From contig UQNV01000001.1 of assembly GCA_900542505.1 (NCBI GenBank), positions 1 through 64,000 of the forward strand: a stretch of 64,000 nt of DNA, given 5' to 3'. Source of the DNA: an uncultured Alistipes sp. (GTDB taxonomy: Bacteria > Bacteroidota > Bacteroidia > Bacteroidales > Rikenellaceae). Every line of letters begins with the position of its first letter. Position 1 is the stretch's first letter. The notes under the pieces were generated by a model. The model was given only the letters and a program-made list of their open reading frames with translations, made no database searches and was not told the DNA's origin. The translations under genes and the position numbers were made by a program. Shown in pieces: positions 61,831 to 64,000 of this stretch.

Positions 61831-61861
61831 CAAATGTACAAAAAGTTGCGTGCCGAGGCAA
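61831..61861 (-). promoter_or_regulatory. Promoter of the nucleotidyltransferase gene
   Basis: On the minus strand TTGC (61861-61858) and TACATTTG (61838-61831), 19-base spacer. Confidence 0.6.
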
Positions 61862-61995
61862 GCAAAAACGCAGTTTTCCGGGCCGACACCCTCCGGATGC
61901 CCTGCAGCCGGCCGATTGACACCGGCAAGAGATGAAAATCGGACTTACGCTGCGTTTTTTACCCCGCCGGAGGCCCGAAAAAGCGCGAATTTGCA

Positions 61996-62003
61996 TAGAT
62001 TTG
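61996..62003 (+). promoter_or_regulatory. -7 box for the terminal secreted gene
   Basis: TAGATTTG, 60 bases before ATG 62064. Confidence 0.5.
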
Positions 62004-62063
62004 TCTGACCGTTTGCGACAAACGGCACACCAAAACCCGAAACCCAGCCAACAACCACGAACC

Positions 62064-64000
62064 ATGAAATCGCTGCATCTTCTCTTCACGCTGCTGATGT
62101 GCCTCGGAGGCACCATCGGCGTACATGCCCGGGAGCTCAAAGCAGTCTCGCGGATGAGCTACTACACCGACGAAACCCAGGCCGAAATTCTGGTCTACCT
62201 GCCCGACGGGGAGGCCCGCGCAACCCTCGACGGCCCGGAGACCCGCTACGAACTGCGGCAGGGCGTCAACCTGCTGCCCCTCGCACTCGACGGGCTCGCA
62301 ATGGGGCCGAACCTCCGGCAGCTCACCATCGAGCACCCCGACGGCCGCCGCGAGCAGTTCGGCATCGAACTGCTGCGTCTCGAGCCGAAGCGCAACGAGG
62401 TGAAAATCGACCGTCTGACGGGCACGCTCCGCGTCGACGGCTGGCAGTGGCTGCCGGTGGGCTTCTACTCGAGCCTCGACGGCGAGAACTTCGGCTTCCT
62501 GCGGAGCGAGGTGACGCAGGGCATCAACCTCTACTCGCCCTACCACAACATCACCGACGAGAACCGCGAGGCCCGCATGGCCTATCTCGACCTCTGCGCA
62601 CGGCTGGGCATCAAGGTCAACTACAACGTCTGCAGCCTGGCCGGAAGCCAGGGCGTCGGCATCGGCAACAACGCCTCGCAGGAGGAGAAGCTCGCAGCCC
62701 TGCGCGAGGAGGTTCTGCGCGTGAAGGACCACCCGGCGCTGCTCTCCTACTACATCGCCGACGAGCCCGACGGACAGGGCGTGAGCCCCGAGACGCTCAA
62801 ACGCTCCTACGACCTGATTCACGAACTGGACCCCTACCACCCCGTTTCGGTGGTCATCATCAGTTCGCTCCCGGCACGCCGTTACGCCGACACCTACGAC
62901 ATCCTCATGGCCGACCCCTACCCCATCCCCAACGGCCCCGTCACCGAAGCATCGCGCATGATTCGCGAAATCCACGAACAGATGCGCTTCGAGAAGGCCG
63001 TATGGCTCGTGCCGCAGGTCTTCGGCGGCGGTGAAATCTGGACGCGCGAACCCTCGGCACGCGAGGTGCGCGCGATGGTCTACGGCAGCATCCTGGCCGG
63101 AGCGCGCGGCATCCAGGGGTTCCACCGCATGCCCGATTCGGGCTCGCCGCTGCTGTGGAACGGCTTCAAGGAGGTGGCCGTCGAGCTGCAGCGCATCGCC
63201 CCCTACCTCTACGACCCCGCGCCACAGCCGGTTGCATGCGACCGGCCCGAGGTCGAGGCGAAGCTCTTCCGCCGCGGCGACAACCTGCTGCTCGTGGCGC
63301 AGAACAATGCCAACGAACCGCTGGCCATCACCCTCTCGTCCGAGGAGCTTCCCGATGCGGGCGAAGCCTGGCTGCTCTTCGAGAACCGCCGCAAGGCCAT
63401 CGAGCAGGGGCGCATCACCGACATGGTGGGTCCCTTCGGGACGGCCGTCTACCGGATTGAGACCAAGGCCCCGGCTTCGGCCGTTGCGGCGGGGAACCTG
63501 CTCGTAAACCCGAGCTTCGAGGAGTCGGTCGAGGCGGGTCAGACGACGGGCGGAAGCGGCGGTGCGGGGGGCCGCGGCAACGGAGCCACCCAGCTGCCCG
63601 ATGCACGCATCGCCCGCGACGGCGAGGTATCGCTCCGCCTGAACAACCCCTTCCCCAGCGCCGGCGCCGCACGCTCGCTCTTCCCCATCGACAACGAGCA
63701 GGACCGCACCTACATCCTCTCGGTATGGGCCCGCACCGACCGCCGCTCGCTCGAAGCCAACGCCGCCAACGGCACGAAGATGACTTTCCGTCTGGCGCTC
63801 GGCTCGCTCGGCGAGAAGGAGTTCGAGCTGACCGACTCGTGGCGCCGCTACGAGGTTGTCTGCCCGCCGCAGGAGTACAAGCGGACTCACCACGGAGGGG
63901 CCGCGGGCTCCATCACCCTGCTGGGCGAAGGCACCGCATGGTTCGACCTGGCGCAGATTACCCCCGACATCGCCATCCTGACCGAACGGACCGCCGACGG
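62064..64000 (+). CDS. Secreted TIM-barrel glycosidase-like protein, 3' end cut by window
   Basis: At least 645 residues; no stop before the window end. Signal peptide MKSLHLLFTLLMCLGGTIGVHA. Residues ~25-115 form a beta-domain, then a TIM-barrel-like region (WLPVGFYSSLDGENFGFL, GINLYSPYHNITDENREAR, NYNVCSLAG) with YYIADEPDG where E234 sits like the acid/base of clan GH-A enzymes, and DILMADPYPIPNGP and WLVPQVFGG downstream. From ~485 on there is a carbohydrate-binding-like module (LLVNPSFEESVEAG, TYILSVWARTDRRS). The family is not assigned; action on complex glycans is inferred. Confidence 0.8.
   Translation, partial: MKSLHLLFTLLMCLGGTIGVHARELKAVSRMSYYTDETQAEILVYLPDGEARATLDGPETRYELRQGVNLLPLALDGLAMGPNLRQLTIEHPDGRREQFGIELLRLEPKRNEVKIDRLTGTLRVDGWQWLPVGFYSSLDGENFGFLRSEVTQGINLYSPYHNITDENREARMAYLDLCARLGIKVNYNVCSLAGSQGVGIGNNASQEEKLAALREEVLRVKDHPALLSYYIADEPDGQGVSPETLKRSYDLIHELDPYHPVSVVIISSLPARRYADTYDILMADPYPIPNGPVTEASRMIREIHEQMRFEKAVWLVPQVFGGGEIWTREPSAREVRAMVYGSILAGARGIQGFHRMPDSGSPLLWNGFKEVAVELQRIAPYLYDPAPQPVACDRPEVEAKLFRRGDNLLLVAQNNANEPLAITLSSEELPDAGEAWLLFENRRKAIEQGRITDMVGPFGTAVYRIETKAPASAVAAGNLLVNPSFEESVEAGQTTGGSGGAGGRGNGATQLPDARIARDGEVSLRLNNPFPSAGAARSLFPIDNEQDRTYILSVWARTDRRSLEANAANGTKMTFRLALGSLGEKEFELTDSWRRYEVVCPPQEYKRTHHGGAAGSITLLGEGTAWFDLAQITPDIAILTERTAD

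Overview
The window looks like a core-chromosome segment of a GC-rich member of the Bacteroidota, most likely an Alistipes/Rikenellaceae-type gut anaerobe. This is an inference from several things seen together: many -7 boxes of the form TAnnTTTG, often with a TTTG/TTGG/TTGC element 19-20 bases upstream; start codons without clear Shine-Dalgarno sequences; the gene families present (BACON plus clostripain-like protease, DUF5106 and DUF4919 type proteins, a PPi-type phosphofructokinase, a rubredoxin-first rubrerythrin, a radical SAM/lipoprotein pair); and strong G/C preference at third codon positions. No rRNA, CRISPR array, IS element or prophage was seen. Bases 1-22 are not genomic: they match the Illumina Nextera transposon adapter, so the left edge is a contig end and the first gene is cut by the assembly.

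Layout. 1-3.8 kb: end of an old-yellow-enzyme gene, an SDR, a HAD phosphatase and two tRNA-Pro genes (TGG, CGG), followed by gene-free, repeat-bearing DNA. 3.8-10.3 kb: a radical SAM/SPASM enzyme with its small lipoprotein, a cold-shock protein, PPi-phosphofructokinase, a SLOG-type protein, a YtxH/holin-like envelope pair, rubrerythrin and a thioredoxin-fold lipoprotein. 10.4-13 kb: GadC-like antiporter plus glutaminase, an acid-resistance pair. 13-20 kb: GH27 alpha-galactosidase, the acyl-CoA dehydrogenase/EtfA/EtfB operon and purA. 20-27 kb: an EF-hand/leucine-rich-repeat lipoprotein, a small acidic protein, ligA, dapA, a DUF4919-like protein and a C11 protease. 27-35 kb: MATE pump, a pseudouridine synthase with a long basic tail, a TPR protein and gyrA.

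35.2-36.8 kb is the most unusual stretch: the frameshifted C-terminal remnant of a dead gene lies against an AT-rich insert that carries a promoter, a ~119-nt rod-like inverted-repeat structure (candidate non-coding RNA) and one secreted protein gene with base composition unlike its neighbours. 36.8-48 kb is a long minus-strand series plsC-parE-parC-aroK-murI-ftsK-lolA, linking topoisomerase IV, chromosome segregation, wall precursor and envelope functions. 48-53 kb: an outer-membrane beta-barrel receptor, then TPM-domain and LemA proteins. 53-56.4 kb: two GH13 enzymes for alpha-glucans. 56.8-60.6 kb: a capsule/exopolysaccharide export lipoprotein and its tyrosine autokinase with a Tyr-Gly tail, plus a small HAD protein. 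60.8-64 kb: a sugar nucleotidyltransferase and a secreted TIM-barrel-like protein that runs off the right edge.

Recurring themes are intrinsic terminators between convergent units, ~42-50 bp minisatellites in and between genes, and low-complexity tails on several core proteins. Three replication or segregation proteins (LigA, ParC, FtsK) end in C-terminal motifs resembling sliding-clamp-binding peptides.
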